64,000 nt of DNA, taken from assembly GCA_029213305.1 (NCBI GenBank), contig JARGPA010000001.1, forward strand, positions 1 to 64,000, written 5' to 3'. The translations under genes were made by a program, and so were the position numbers. The DNA is from Phycisphaerales bacterium (GTDB lineage Bacteria > Planctomycetota > Phycisphaerae > Phycisphaerales > UBA1924). Shown one piece after another: positions 19,353 to 28,904 of this stretch (position 1 is its first letter; each line of letters opens with the position of its first letter). Below the pieces are notes generated by a model that worked only from the letters and a program-made list of their open reading frames with translations, ran no database searches and was not told the origin of the DNA.

Positions 19353-21137
19353 ATGATCGACGAGAATCTGATCGCGTCACTGGGTATCGCTGACGACGAA
19401 GCGATGGCACTCCTGGGAGAAGCATTCGGTGAAAGTGCTGATTCCGATCTTCGGATGGACACGATCCTGTCTGATCAATCAACTGATCTTCAACCAGGTA
19501 AGCTCATCAAGGGCACCGTCATCGGGTTCGCCGGCGACGATGTTGTTGTTGAAGTAGGCCTTAAGAGTGAAGGTCTCATCCCTCGCGAAGAGTTCTCAGG
19601 GATGACAGAACTCAAGATCGGCGATGAAGTTGATGTATTGCTCGAATCGCTCGAAGGCGACGACGGACTCATCGAACTCTCCAAGCGCAAAGCAGATCGT
19701 CAGATTGCTTGGCAGCGCATCGTTGACACCACAAAAGAAGAAGATGTGGTCGAAGGTACAGTCATGCGGAAAATCAAGGGCGGCTTGCTCGTTGATATCG
19801 GCGTCCCTGTCTTCCTTCCTGCGTCACAGGTTGACATCCGTCGCCCACATAATCTCGATGAGTTCATCGGCCGCAAGGTTCGTGCTGAAATCCTCAAGAT
19901 CGATACCGAACGCCGTAACATCGTGATTTCCCGTCGTAAGCTTGTCGAGCACGAGCGTTCCGCTGCGAAGCAGAACCTCATGTCCAACATCAACGAAGGA
20001 CAGGTCATCACTGGTACTGTCAAGAACATCGCCGATTTCGGTGCATTCGTTGATCTCGGTGGAATCGATGGTCTCTTGCATATCACTGATATGTCTTGGG
20101 GACGCATTAATCACCCATCAGAACTTCTCAAGATCGACGATAAGGTCGAGGTTAAAGTCCTCAACATTGATCGTGATAAAGAGAAGATTGCTCTTGGTCT
20201 CAAGCAGACCGAGTCGTCACCTTGGGAAGAAATCGAAGCGAAGTACCCAGTCGGGTCACGCATCAAGGGCGAAGTCGTCAACATCATGTCCTACGGTGCG
20301 TTCATCCGCCTCGAAGACGGCATTGAAGGTTTGGTCCACATCTCAGAAATGTCATGGACTCGTCGCGTCAATCACCCATCGGAAATCGTCAACCCAGGCG
20401 AAGAAATCGATGTGGTTGTTCTCGAAATCGACAAGAACAAGCAAGAGATCTCTCTTGGTATGAAGCAAACCGAGGTCAACCCTTGGGAACTCGTTTCCGA
20501 GAAGTACCCAAATGGAACCATCGTAACTGGTACTATCCGCAACCTCGCGAACTACGGCGCGTTTGTTGAGATCGAACCAGGAATCGACGGCCTATTGCAT
20601 ATCTCCGATATGTCATGGACTAAGAAGGTTACTCATCCAAACGAGCTCTACAAGAAGGGCGACGAAGTTCAGTGTGTTGTGCTTGATGTCGATCGTGACA
20701 AGCAGCGCATCTCACTTGGTATCAAGCAGCTTTCCGAGGATCCATGGGTCGAAGCGATCCCTGGCGCATACCAACCAGGTATGGTTGTCCGAGGCAAAGT
20801 CACCAAGATCACCAACTTCGGTGTGTTTGTTGAACTCGAAGAGGAACTCGAAGGCCTATTGCATATCTCTGAACTCGCAGATCACAAAGTTGAGAATCCG
20901 CAAGATGTCGTTACTGTTGATGAAGAGGTCGATGTTAAGATCCTCCGAGTCGATATCGATGATCGCAAGATCGGACTCTCACTCAAGCGTGCTCAATGGG
21001 GCGATGCAACCGGTGGCGAAGGTGGAGCACCTGAAGGTGGCGCATCAACCGGTGGCGGCGCTGGCGGCATGAACATCCCAACCCGCGGTGGTATGGATGA
21101 TCATGGTGCGATGGGTACTGACAAGATCGAACTCTAA
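19353..21137 (+). CDS. rpsA: 30S ribosomal protein S1
   Basis: Predicted 594 residues with six S1 RNA-binding domains, starting at about KGTVIGFAGDDVVVEVGLKS and ending with VRGKVTKITNFGVFVELEEE. Domains three to five are the most alike (GLLHISDMSW, HP). The C-terminus is a Gly-rich tail (GGEGGAPEGGASTGGGAGG). The ATG at 19353 is preferred: GGAAGG (19336-19341) is 11 nt upstream. An in-frame GTG at 19254 would add 33 residues unlike S1. S1 helps mRNAs bind the 30S subunit, which matters in a genome where several genes lack Shine-Dalgarno sites. Confidence 0.95.
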   Translation: MIDENLIASLGIADDEAMALLGEAFGESADSDLRMDTILSDQSTDLQPGKLIKGTVIGFAGDDVVVEVGLKSEGLIPREEFSGMTELKIGDEVDVLLESLEGDDGLIELSKRKADRQIAWQRIVDTTKEEDVVEGTVMRKIKGGLLVDIGVPVFLPASQVDIRRPHNLDEFIGRKVRAEILKIDTERRNIVISRRKLVEHERSAAKQNLMSNINEGQVITGTVKNIADFGAFVDLGGIDGLLHITDMSWGRINHPSELLKIDDKVEVKVLNIDRDKEKIALGLKQTESSPWEEIEAKYPVGSRIKGEVVNIMSYGAFIRLEDGIEGLVHISEMSWTRRVNHPSEIVNPGEEIDVVVLEIDKNKQEISLGMKQTEVNPWELVSEKYPNGTIVTGTIRNLANYGAFVEIEPGIDGLLHISDMSWTKKVTHPNELYKKGDEVQCVVLDVDRDKQRISLGIKQLSEDPWVEAIPGAYQPGMVVRGKVTKITNFGVFVELEEELEGLLHISELADHKVENPQDVVTVDEEVDVKILRVDIDDRKIGLSLKRAQWGDATGGEGGAPEGGASTGGGAGGMNIPTRGGMDDHGAMGTDKIEL

Positions 21138-21196
21138 GCGAGTTCGTCGATCGGGGTATATCCTCGAACGATGATACAAAGACGACCAAAAATCGT

Positions 21197-21231
21197 AAAC
21201 GCCCCGACCAACGAGTGGTCGGGGCGTTTTT
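21197..21231 (+). terminator. Rho-independent terminator after rpsA
   Basis: AAACGCCCCGACCA (21197-21210) pairs perfectly with TGGTCGGGGCGTTT (21216-21229) around ACGAG, followed by T. The 14-bp GC-rich stem lies 60 bp after the rpsA stop. Confidence 0.92.
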
Positions 21232-21683
21232 AGTAGTCCCAGGGGCGCTAACGATTATCGGTCAACGCAGGCGAGCCCAAAAAAGCTGCGCGTCGGCGGC
21301 CGCTGGGAGCATCGCGGGCAAATGAAAATGCCCGCGGGGGATTCAAGTCTCAGAGTAAAGGTTGGACTAGCACAATGCGACGAAGCTCAACAAAGTAAGC
21401 ATTGCGACTCGACGGCGAAGCGTGGTCATGATGAAGATGTGTTGCATTGTTGCCATAGTTTGGATTCCTTTTTTCAGTTGTTACGAGAAGAGATGCAACT
21501 CATGTGCCAAAGCAGGGTTGGGCGATCTAACATTCATGCCAACAAGCCTTTCAGAGCTCTGAGGGTGCTTTGGGAATGTGCCAAATGCTTCTCGGACTTG
21601 GATCCATGTGGATCCTTATCAACATGATGCACGAAAACAACACTATGAGTCAACACCTTTTTATACGATGCTTCATTTCACTC
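21232..21683 (+). other. intergenic region with stem-loops between rpsA and the next gene
   Basis: There is no convincing plus-strand gene. TCCCAG (21238-21243) can pair with CTGGGA (21303-21308). GCGGGCA (21314-21320) and TGCCCGC (21329-21335) form a 7-bp stem with an 8-nt loop. A short minus-strand reading frame (21367-21456) is listed separately. A TATACG box at 21662-21667 may be the promoter of the downstream exported protein. Confidence 0.4.
21367..21456 (-). CDS. possible 29-residue membrane peptide
   Basis: A minus-strand frame starts at ATG 21456 with AAGGA 8 nt upstream. It encodes 29 residues: a short polar start, a basic LRRR, then a hydrophobic run AMLTLLSFVAL ending in Cys. This looks like a tiny membrane or lipoprotein-like peptide. 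A stem-loop (21335-21314) follows 31 bp after the stop, and a run of six T on the minus strand lies at 21284-21279. It could be chance; the ribosome-binding site and hydrophobic pattern are the only support. Confidence 0.35.
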   Translation of the reverse strand: MATMQHIFIMTTLRRRVAMLTLLSFVALC

Positions 21684-23507
21684 ATGAAGAAGATTGCTTC
21701 CGATTACCAGTTCGGACTCAGATTGAGCATTCTTTGCTCATTGATTTTGACTGGATCTGTTCATGCTCAACCAAGTGTTCCTGTCTCTGAGAGCTTGGAA
21801 GCGTATCGAATGGTTTCAGAATGGATCAACGATTGGCAAGTCCCGCCGCAAGACAGTGTGGACATTTACACCACTCCGTTGTCTGCAGTTGTTGTATCTG
21901 TCTGGGTAGATGGAAAAGTTATCGGTCGCGGATCGCGTGCGTCACTTGAACCAAGCACAACGCTTGTTTGGAGCGCGGTATCAGATGCGATTGAAAGAAG
22001 CAATGCAAAGCTTCGCACATCCGATGATGATTTGAGCGAGACGGTACTCGAAGCGCTCGCGTCTCGTGTGCTTGTAACACTTGAGATGTCAGATGTGTTG
22101 GTGCCAATGTCGAAATCCGAAATCGAGTTGCCCGGATTTGGGTACACACCAGGTGTGCTCGGGGTTGGAGTTGCTCGTGGAGATCAACTTGCGATTGCAG
22201 GGCCTGAATCGATGCTTGTCCGAAGCACGGATATGACGCAGAGCGCGATGGCGATTGCAAATGATCTCGCAGGAGATGGGAGTGCAGTGCTGAAAACTCC
22301 TCAAGAGTTGATAGAGAGCGGATACAAGTTCTATCGCTTTGAACCGGTTGTGTTGTCGCCTCCTGGAATTGGGATGGGTGCTGAGTTTGTCGATCGCGGG
22401 GGAAGAGTGATTCGTCGTTCAGAGATTAGTATTCAATCAATCACGGATATGTCAGAGAAAGTTGCAGAGCACCTCATCGGGCGAGTCTGGGATGGGAATA
22501 GGGCGTATGGCCTGATGGGGACTCTTGATCCAGTGAAAGGCACAAATGAATCACGATTTGCTCAACCATTCCAACAAGGGCTTGGCGCCTTCGCGTTGCT
22601 TCGGTTTTCAACAAATGGTTCACAACGAATACATCGAGATGCGATGGTCGCAGGAAAGAGTATTTTACGAGACTTAGCAATCATTGAATCCGACGAGCAA
22701 GCTCCGTGGGATGACCAACTGGGTGCGTGTATCGCTGTGATCGCACTGAGTGAACTTCAGCTGGTTGATATTCTAAGTGATAAAGAACTCAACCAACTGA
22801 GAATACAATCTCTCGCGGTACTTGATGGTTTGTATTCGAAAGAATCAGGGTTCAATGAACTTGTTCCAGGGGGTTCACAAGGATTAGTTGCCTACTCGAT
22901 TGTTCGAGCAGGACGCCTTGATCCAACCGATCGGACTGAGCTTGCGCGAAACGCGATTTCACAGTTGATTGAAGATACCCCTGCACCTGCGATTGTCGCG
23001 CAGATGCCCTTTCTTGGATGGGCTCAACTTGAACTCTCAGCAGATCAAGAACAAGTAGTGCATGATACAACATTGATGGATATGCGAGAACTTGTGTGGG
23101 AACACCAACTTCGTAGGGAAGATCTTGCATGGATGGATCGTGATCTTGAAGGGGGGATCGTGTTTACAAGTGCAAAGACACCTCTTCCGAGTTGGCTCTC
23201 GATGCGCCCGTTAGCAATCATTGCAACCATGTTGGGTGATTCGCGATTAACCCCTGGGTCTATCTCGTCTGGAGAACTCCCAAAGCATCTCTCTAAACAG
23301 ATTGAAGCAATCCGGTTTATTCGTCAGTTGTGTGCAACGGACTCGATTCTCCATCTCTATTCGGATCCTGAATCCGCTCAATGGGGGGTACGCATGGCAA
23401 TCTGGGATCAACGAATGCCTGTTGAAGTCGACGCGATGGCCTTACTCACTTTGAGTGAAACAAGTCGATCTCTCGATCAGGTTTTAGCTAAGAGCGCCGC
23501 AGAATAA
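21684..23507 (+). CDS. exported protein of unknown function
   Basis: Not recognised. Predicted 607 residues with a signal peptide (start MKKIASDYQFGLRLSILCSL, cleavage likely after VHA). The N-terminal third has mixed alpha/beta character, including VVVSVWVDGKVIGRGSR and LVWSAVSDAIERS, reminiscent of AMMECR1-like domains. The rest is mainly helical, with segments such as GLGAFALLRFSTNG that could be an alpha/alpha-toroid; both guesses are weak. ATG 21684 gives a clean signal peptide and has no Shine-Dalgarno; frames open upstream to 21570. gyrA follows. Confidence 0.65.
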   Translation: MKKIASDYQFGLRLSILCSLILTGSVHAQPSVPVSESLEAYRMVSEWINDWQVPPQDSVDIYTTPLSAVVVSVWVDGKVIGRGSRASLEPSTTLVWSAVSDAIERSNAKLRTSDDDLSETVLEALASRVLVTLEMSDVLVPMSKSEIELPGFGYTPGVLGVGVARGDQLAIAGPESMLVRSTDMTQSAMAIANDLAGDGSAVLKTPQELIESGYKFYRFEPVVLSPPGIGMGAEFVDRGGRVIRRSEISIQSITDMSEKVAEHLIGRVWDGNRAYGLMGTLDPVKGTNESRFAQPFQQGLGAFALLRFSTNGSQRIHRDAMVAGKSILRDLAIIESDEQAPWDDQLGACIAVIALSELQLVDILSDKELNQLRIQSLAVLDGLYSKESGFNELVPGGSQGLVAYSIVRAGRLDPTDRTELARNAISQLIEDTPAPAIVAQMPFLGWAQLELSADQEQVVHDTTLMDMRELVWEHQLRREDLAWMDRDLEGGIVFTSAKTPLPSWLSMRPLAIIATMLGDSRLTPGSISSGELPKHLSKQIEAIRFIRQLCATDSILHLYSDPESAQWGVRMAIWDQRMPVEVDAMALLTLSETSRSLDQVLAKSAAE

Positions 23508-23568
23508 CCTCAGTATGAAAACACGGTTTAAACTCTAAAAAGCGAGATAATTCAGGCTGGATTTCGTG

Positions 23569-23589
23569 CAATTTTTGGGTTCAAAATTG
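23569..23589. promoter_or_regulatory. inverted repeat upstream of gyrA
   Basis: CAATTTT (23569-23575) and AAAATTG (23583-23589) form a perfect 7-bp inverted repeat with a 7-bp centre. A TATGAT box follows at about 23599. The position suits an operator or promoter-overlapping site. No binding protein can be named. Confidence 0.35.
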
Positions 23590-23696
23590 GTGTTGCGCCT
23601 ATGATATTCGGTGCTAGTTCGTCGGATGATTGAGCAGAATCTTTGTGCTCCATCCGAGTTGAGTTAGACGCATCAGTTCCCATCGGAGAATGCGCA

Positions 23697-26489
23697 ATGC
23701 CAGATAATCTCCCGCCTGACGATCAGCCTCAAAATGGTGCTGATGGGTCATCGGAAAATGATCACAACAACACTGAACCAAGTGTTGATATGAGTACGCA
23801 CACCAAAGCGGTTGATCTTTCGATCGAACGCGAACTTGCAGATTCGTATCTAACTTATGCGATGAGCACGATTATGGATCGTGCGTTGCCTGATGTTCGA
23901 GACGGACTCAAACCTTCGCAGCGACGAATCCTTGTTGCGATGAATGATCTCAACTTACGTCCCAACAAAAAGCACTTGAAGTGTGCAAAGATTTGTGGCG
24001 ATACCTCTGGGAACTATCACCCTCACGGCGAGTCTGTCATCTACCCAACCATGGTTGGGATGGCGCAGAAATGGAAAATGAACACTCCCGTAGTCGATCC
24101 CCAAGGGAACTTCGGATCAATTGACGGCGATCCCCCGGCGGCGATGCGATACACCGAAGCGCGGATGACAAGCGCTGCTCTGGACATGATGGCTGACATC
24201 AAGTTCTCAACTGTTGATTTTCAACCAAACTACGATGATCGTTTGCTAGAACCAACTGTACTCCCTGGTAAGTTTCCGTATTTGCTCATCAACGGCGGTA
24301 TGGGGATCGCAGTAGGGATGGCTACGAGTTTGCCACCGCATAACCCGAGCGAGATTTTCGATGCGATTGTTCGTGTTGTCAATAATCCTGAAATCGAACT
24401 CATGGAACTCATGAGCGATGAAAAAGACGATGACGGCAACATCATCCGTAGGGGTGTGCAGGGCCCTGACTTCCCAACTGCAGGACGGATATTGGGGCGC
24501 AAAGGTATCTTGGATGCATACTCAACAGGTCGAGGTCGAGTAACGGTTCGTGGAAACATGCATGTCGAAGATCGAGGCACAAGAGGCCGTCAACAGATCG
24601 TCATTGATCAAATTCCATATTCACTCGTTCAAAATACACTCGTTGAGAAAATTGTAGATGCAGTGAAGGATGATCGCATCAAAGATATCTCGGATGTTCG
24701 AAACGAATCCGGTCGAAACGCTCAAACCCGTATTGTGATCGAGCTCAAGAAGGGTGCAGATCCAGCAGTTGTTGAAAACCAGCTTTATCAGTGCACTCCA
24801 TTGCAACAAACCTTCTCAATCATCAACATCGCGTTGGTGAATCGTCAACCTCGTACGATGGGGCTCAAGCAAATCATTGAGTGCTATGTTGATCATCGTG
24901 TAGAAGTCATAACTCGTAGAACTCAGCACCTTCTTCGTGAAGCAAAGAAAAAGGCACATGTTCTCGAAGGTATGATTTACGCTGTGATCGATATTGATGA
25001 GATTATTCAACTCATCAAATCTTCGCAGACTCGTGAAGAAGCGATTGGGAAGTTGATGGAGCGTCGATACACGATCCCTGCATCGCATCCTGCAGCTGCG
25101 AAGATTCCTGAGCGATTGATGACAGCAATGCGAGAGTCTGATGACGACGGCGGAGTGCTCTTAACACGAATTCAAGCAGAAACTATTGGTTCAATGCGTT
25201 TGATCCAGTTGGTAGGTCTCGAAATCGAACGACTTGTCAAAGAATACTCTGCGTTGATCGAAGAAATCGAAGGGTACGAAGAGCTGTTGGGTAACCATCG
25301 GATGATCCTCGATATTGTTGTCGCTGATTGCGAAGACATGAAGGGACGCTTTGGTCGGGATCGATTAACATCGATCGAAGAAGCAGCAGGTGATATCGAT
25401 ATTGCTGCTCTGATCCAAGAGCAAGATATGGCGCTGACTATCTCTCACTCTGGGTATGTCAAACGTGTTGCGCTTGAGACTTACCAAGCACAAGGAAGAG
25501 GCGGTAAAGGAATCAAAGCATCGGACTCGAAGGATGACGACTTTGTCGAACATCTCTTCGCAGCATCGACGCATGACGATCTGCTTTGCTTTACCGATAC
25601 AGGCCGTGTGTTCAAAATCAAAGTTTACGAACTCCCAGAGATGACACGGACAACCAAGGGTCGTCCGATCATCAACTATATTGATCTCAAACCTGGAGAA
25701 CGCACTTGTGCGTATCTAGCGATCAAGGACTTTGAGTCTGGTTCAAACTACCTTACATTTGTATCTCGCAATGGAATCGTCAAACGAACAGCGCTCAAAG
25801 CATATTCAAATGTGAATCGCTCAGGTTTGATTGCAGTTGGGTTGAAAGATGATGACAACCTGCTTGATGTACGATTGACAAGTGGGCACGACGACTTGAT
25901 GCTCGTCACCAGTGGCGGTATGGCAATCCGATTCTCCGAGCAAAATGTTCGTGAGATGGGTCGCTCGGCTGCAGGGGTCAAGGGGATCGAGCTTCGTGAA
26001 GGCGCGTCTGTCGTCGGGATCTTGAGTGTCCCGATGGTTCAAGACGATGAAGATCCAGATGTGACACATACCACTAAAGAGATGCTCGATCGCAATCTTT
26101 GTCTATTGACGATTACCGAAAATGGGTACGGCAAGCGGACGCATGTGGATGAGTATCGTGTAAAACCTGAGAATGGACCAATGCGGAGTCAATCCCGCGG
26201 CGGTAAAGGACGCACCGATATCAAGTCAACAGATCGGAATGGTCCGTCTGTAGCCGCGATCGGGATTTGTGATGACCAAGATGTGGTTGTGATTTCTCGA
26301 AAAGGCCAGCTTGTTCGTATGGCAGCGAACTCCATTTCCAGTTATGGTCGAGGTACCCAAGGTGTTCGTGTTGTCGGGCTCAAAGATGGAGACGCTGTGA
26401 TTTCGGCTGCTCGCATTGATGAAACTGATCATTCGGATGATTCTGAGACAGAGACTCCTGCAACGACTGAAGAGTCGGGCAACAGTTGA
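23697..26489 (+). CDS. gyrA: DNA gyrase subunit A
   Basis: GyrA is the DNA-breaking subunit that introduces negative supercoils together with GyrB. At 930 residues it is slightly longer than usual. The catalytic Tyr is in AAMRYTEARM. The C-terminal wrapping domain has gyrase-box-like motifs QGRGGKG and QSRGGKG, which favours gyrase over topoisomerase IV. The quinolone region reads HPHGESVIYPTM, so Ser83 is kept but the Asp87 position is Pro. The N-terminal 30 residues are polar and the C-terminus is an acidic, Thr-rich tail. GGAG (23685-23688) 8 nt before ATG 23697 fixes the start. gyrB is not in the window. Confidence 0.96.
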   Translation: MPDNLPPDDQPQNGADGSSENDHNNTEPSVDMSTHTKAVDLSIERELADSYLTYAMSTIMDRALPDVRDGLKPSQRRILVAMNDLNLRPNKKHLKCAKICGDTSGNYHPHGESVIYPTMVGMAQKWKMNTPVVDPQGNFGSIDGDPPAAMRYTEARMTSAALDMMADIKFSTVDFQPNYDDRLLEPTVLPGKFPYLLINGGMGIAVGMATSLPPHNPSEIFDAIVRVVNNPEIELMELMSDEKDDDGNIIRRGVQGPDFPTAGRILGRKGILDAYSTGRGRVTVRGNMHVEDRGTRGRQQIVIDQIPYSLVQNTLVEKIVDAVKDDRIKDISDVRNESGRNAQTRIVIELKKGADPAVVENQLYQCTPLQQTFSIINIALVNRQPRTMGLKQIIECYVDHRVEVITRRTQHLLREAKKKAHVLEGMIYAVIDIDEIIQLIKSSQTREEAIGKLMERRYTIPASHPAAAKIPERLMTAMRESDDDGGVLLTRIQAETIGSMRLIQLVGLEIERLVKEYSALIEEIEGYEELLGNHRMILDIVVADCEDMKGRFGRDRLTSIEEAAGDIDIAALIQEQDMALTISHSGYVKRVALETYQAQGRGGKGIKASDSKDDDFVEHLFAASTHDDLLCFTDTGRVFKIKVYELPEMTRTTKGRPIINYIDLKPGERTCAYLAIKDFESGSNYLTFVSRNGIVKRTALKAYSNVNRSGLIAVGLKDDDNLLDVRLTSGHDDLMLVTSGGMAIRFSEQNVREMGRSAAGVKGIELREGASVVGILSVPMVQDDEDPDVTHTTKEMLDRNLCLLTITENGYGKRTHVDEYRVKPENGPMRSQSRGGKGRTDIKSTDRNGPSVAAIGICDDQDVVVISRKGQLVRMAANSISSYGRGTQGVRVVGLKDGDAVISAARIDETDHSDDSETETPATTEESGNS

Positions 26490-26499
26490 GAGAGCAAAC

Positions 26500-26856
26500 A
26501 TGGCTGTTGATTGGTCAGACAATATCGTAATTGCAAATCTTGCGGATGAGCCTGCGTTATCAGATGAACTCTCGATGATTTGTGAGCGAATTGAAAACGC
26601 GAAGGAACAAGAGCCTGTACCAAATGCGGTACTCGAGTTCCATGAAGTGAGTTATGTCAACTCATCGAACATTGCTCAGCTCTTGCGTTTGCGTAAAAAT
26701 CTTGAAGCTCATAATCGTCAGCTCGTTCTCAGTGGAGTTTCAGATGAAGTGATGAGCGTGCTTGTCGTTACTGGACTGAATAAAGTGTTCAAGTTTGCAG
26801 CAGATCTTCTTACTGCGATTGCATCAATTCAGATTTCGGAGCCCGATCAAAATTGA
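26500..26856 (+). CDS. STAS-domain protein (anti-sigma factor antagonist-like)
   Basis: A 118-residue single STAS domain. The region FHEVSYVNSSNIAQLLRLRK matches the loop whose Ser is phosphorylated in SpoIIAA/RsbV-type antagonists. It starts 10 bp after gyrA stops; ATG 26500 is preferred over an in-frame start at 26416 inside gyrA because residues between them are not STAS-like. A PP2C phosphatase of the RsbU/SpoIIE type is encoded about 760 bp away on the other strand, so the two may work together. No RsbW-like kinase is in the window. Confidence 0.82.
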   Translation: MAVDWSDNIVIANLADEPALSDELSMICERIENAKEQEPVPNAVLEFHEVSYVNSSNIAQLLRLRKNLEAHNRQLVLSGVSDEVMSVLVVTGLNKVFKFAADLLTAIASIQISEPDQN

Positions 26857-26881
26857 AGGGTCGTTCTAGAGGGCTGACAAG

Positions 26882-27601
26882 ATGCCAATTTTTGCATTCT
26901 TCATCATCGTTGTCATCGCATTGTTGGTAGTGCGTATTGGGGCAACTGCTTTGATGATGACAGGGCTTTCTCGTGATGTTGCAGAGTTTCAAGCGATTTC
27001 TTGTTTCTTCGGAGTTGGGTTTACAACGACCGAAGCGGAAATGATTGTCGGTCATCCCACACGCAGACGAATTGCATCGCATCTGATTATCGCGGGGAAC
27101 ATCGGTTTAACTAGCGCCCTGAGTACTGTGATTATCACCTTTGTAGATAACGATCAGAACTGGCTTGATGACATGATCCCTCTTGAAGGAAGCGGAAAAA
27201 TTTTCTTCAAGTTTGGAATGATGTTGCTTGCGATTCTCATCATCGGCGGGATCTTTCGTCTTCAACTCGTTAAGAAGATCCTTGAAGCGGGGATCAAAGC
27301 TTCGCTTGCCAAGTTTCATAAAGTGAGAGCAATGGATTATGAAACAGTCCTTCGTTCAAGCGACGGGTATGCGGTGATCCAAGTTGATATCGAACCTGAC
27401 CACTCGTTGGTTGGCCGAACACTCGCGGGGATTGAACTGAGCGAGCAGGGAGTGCTCGTGCTTGGTATTCGAAGATCGAACGGCCAGTACATCGGTGCGC
27501 CCCACTCAACGACGCAAATCCTTGAAGAGGATTTGCTCACTGTGTATGGCAAAGAAGAGGATGTCTTCAAAGCACTTGATTTTTACCCAAACAAAGCATG
27601 A
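26882..27601 (+). CDS. membrane protein with C-terminal RCK_C (TrkA-C) domain
   Basis: A 239-residue protein with an N-terminal membrane segment (residues 3-24), a loop FFGVGFTTTEAEMIVG, and two more hydrophobic segments around residues 68-84 and 108-126. It then has a soluble TrkA-C-like domain (about 155-239) with DHSLVGRTLAGIEL and EDLLTVYGKEEDV. The GFTTTE loop recalls Trk-type pore loops but a single short copy cannot make a full Trk channel. It may be an ion-linked regulator. It is 25 bp after the STAS gene and probably in the gyrA operon. Confidence 0.7.
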   Translation: MPIFAFFIIVVIALLVVRIGATALMMTGLSRDVAEFQAISCFFGVGFTTTEAEMIVGHPTRRRIASHLIIAGNIGLTSALSTVIITFVDNDQNWLDDMIPLEGSGKIFFKFGMMLLAILIIGGIFRLQLVKKILEAGIKASLAKFHKVRAMDYETVLRSSDGYAVIQVDIEPDHSLVGRTLAGIELSEQGVLVLGIRRSNGQYIGAPHSTTQILEEDLLTVYGKEEDVFKALDFYPNKA

Positions 27602-27614
27602 GCTGAAGCGTCGT

Positions 27615-28904
27615 TTATTGCGTCGCTTGCACTTGAGACATTGAGTGTGAACTTGCGAGGAACAGAGCAGTAACATCATCAGGTTGATGCAACGATCCAA
27701 TCTGATTGTCGAGATGAGATTCAAGTGTAGAGATTGCATCTGCAAGAGTTTCAATCCCTGAACCAGCTTCTGTCAGTTCTTTAATGTATGTCAGTGTTGG
27801 TCGTTTGCGTTCATCTCCAACTGCATCGGTGCTTGGGAATGCGACTTCGAATCCGTCGGAATAGATAATAAAGACATCACCCGGTTCCATTGTTACAGTT
27901 TCTTGTCCAAACTCAACATCAGGGAACACTCCCAGTAGTGGACCATCAGACTCGATTTGCTCAACTTCTCCGTTGCTTGAACGAACAAGCAAAGATGGGG
28001 GATGTCCTGCGCCAGCAACGGTAATTTCATTGGTGCGTTTGTTGAAGATTGCATAGACACCAGTTGCAAAGCGTGCTTGCTCTCCTTGGTGTTCAGTCAT
28101 TGTATTGTTAAGTCTTTGGAGCGCTTCACCTGGGGGGACAATGCGCTTGTTTTCCCCTTTGCCGTCAACTTTGTGAAGTCCTTGCGTGATGACCATGGTC
28201 ATGAGTGCCGCGGGGACCCCGTGTCCGACTGCATCTGCGAGAAAGATCCCAGTGTGATCTTCATCGAGTTCGATGATATCGTAGATATCACCCGAGACAT
28301 ACGAAGCAGGACGATAAACAATTCCTAAATCGATTCCTGAGATTGTCGGGAGCTTGGTCGGCATGTACTCGCGTTGGATCGACGCTGCGGATTGGAGTTC
28401 TTCGTGGAGTTTGTTGATCTCAGTATGAACCGAGTTGATCGACATTTCAGTGAGACGAAGATCAGTTGTCAGTTGTTGGATCGCGGGTTGGCGCTGTGCG
28501 AGAGTCCAAAGGATGATCGATGCATGTATCGGATCAATTTCTATTGATTCACACATGATCCCTTGGGACCTGAACATGAGCGTTGTATGGTTCAATGAAG
28601 GCGGCACCAGAATCAACGCGGGAGAGAGATGCTCAACCAATGTGTCCATCATTTGGTTGATCGTAGTATCTGAGTCTTCTTCACTCAGCATTATCAGAAC
28701 TGGAGATTGGACAGCGGATTTCTTGGGTTGGATACTCAAGAGTTGATCTGTGGAAATCTGTTTGACACCAATCCCGTGCGTGAGCAGTTGGTGTTCGATC
28801 GAAATCAACAACTGCCCGAGCTGGGTGGTTGGATCCAACGGCGACGAACTTGCAACGAGAATACTTGGTCCGTTGTGGTTCGATCCGGCTATGCGTAGTC
28901 CCAT
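27615..28904 (-). CDS. PP2C-family serine phosphatase (RsbU/SpoIIE type)
   Basis: Predicted 429 residues. Residues 1-150 form a degenerate receiver-like domain (PVLIMLSEEDSDTTINQMM). A coiled linker follows, and the C-terminal 230 residues are a PPM/SpoIIE phosphatase with metal-binding Asp in SGDIYDII and IFLADAVGHGVPAAL, and later GDVFIIYSDGFEVA. Such enzymes dephosphorylate STAS antagonists. GGAGG 5 nt before ATG 28904 fixes the start and rules out a longer frame to 28997. The gene converges with the RCK_C gene (13 bp). Confidence 0.88.
   Translation of the reverse strand: MGLRIAGSNHNGPSILVASSSPLDPTTQLGQLLISIEHQLLTHGIGVKQISTDQLLSIQPKKSAVQSPVLIMLSEEDSDTTINQMMDTLVEHLSPALILVPPSLNHTTLMFRSQGIMCESIEIDPIHASIILWTLAQRQPAIQQLTTDLRLTEMSINSVHTEINKLHEELQSAASIQREYMPTKLPTISGIDLGIVYRPASYVSGDIYDIIELDEDHTGIFLADAVGHGVPAALMTMVITQGLHKVDGKGENKRIVPPGEALQRLNNTMTEHQGEQARFATGVYAIFNKRTNEITVAGAGHPPSLLVRSSNGEVEQIESDGPLLGVFPDVEFGQETVTMEPGDVFIIYSDGFEVAFPSTDAVGDERKRPTLTYIKELTEAGSGIETLADAISTLESHLDNQIGSLHQPDDVTALFLASSHSMSQVQATQ

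Noticed and set aside
21232-21340. Possible tmRNA, RNase P RNA or SRP RNA
   Set aside because: Some stems can form, but the conserved sequences of these RNAs (tmRNA tRNA-like ends, GAGGAAAGTCC of RNase P, the SRP GGAA loop) are absent.
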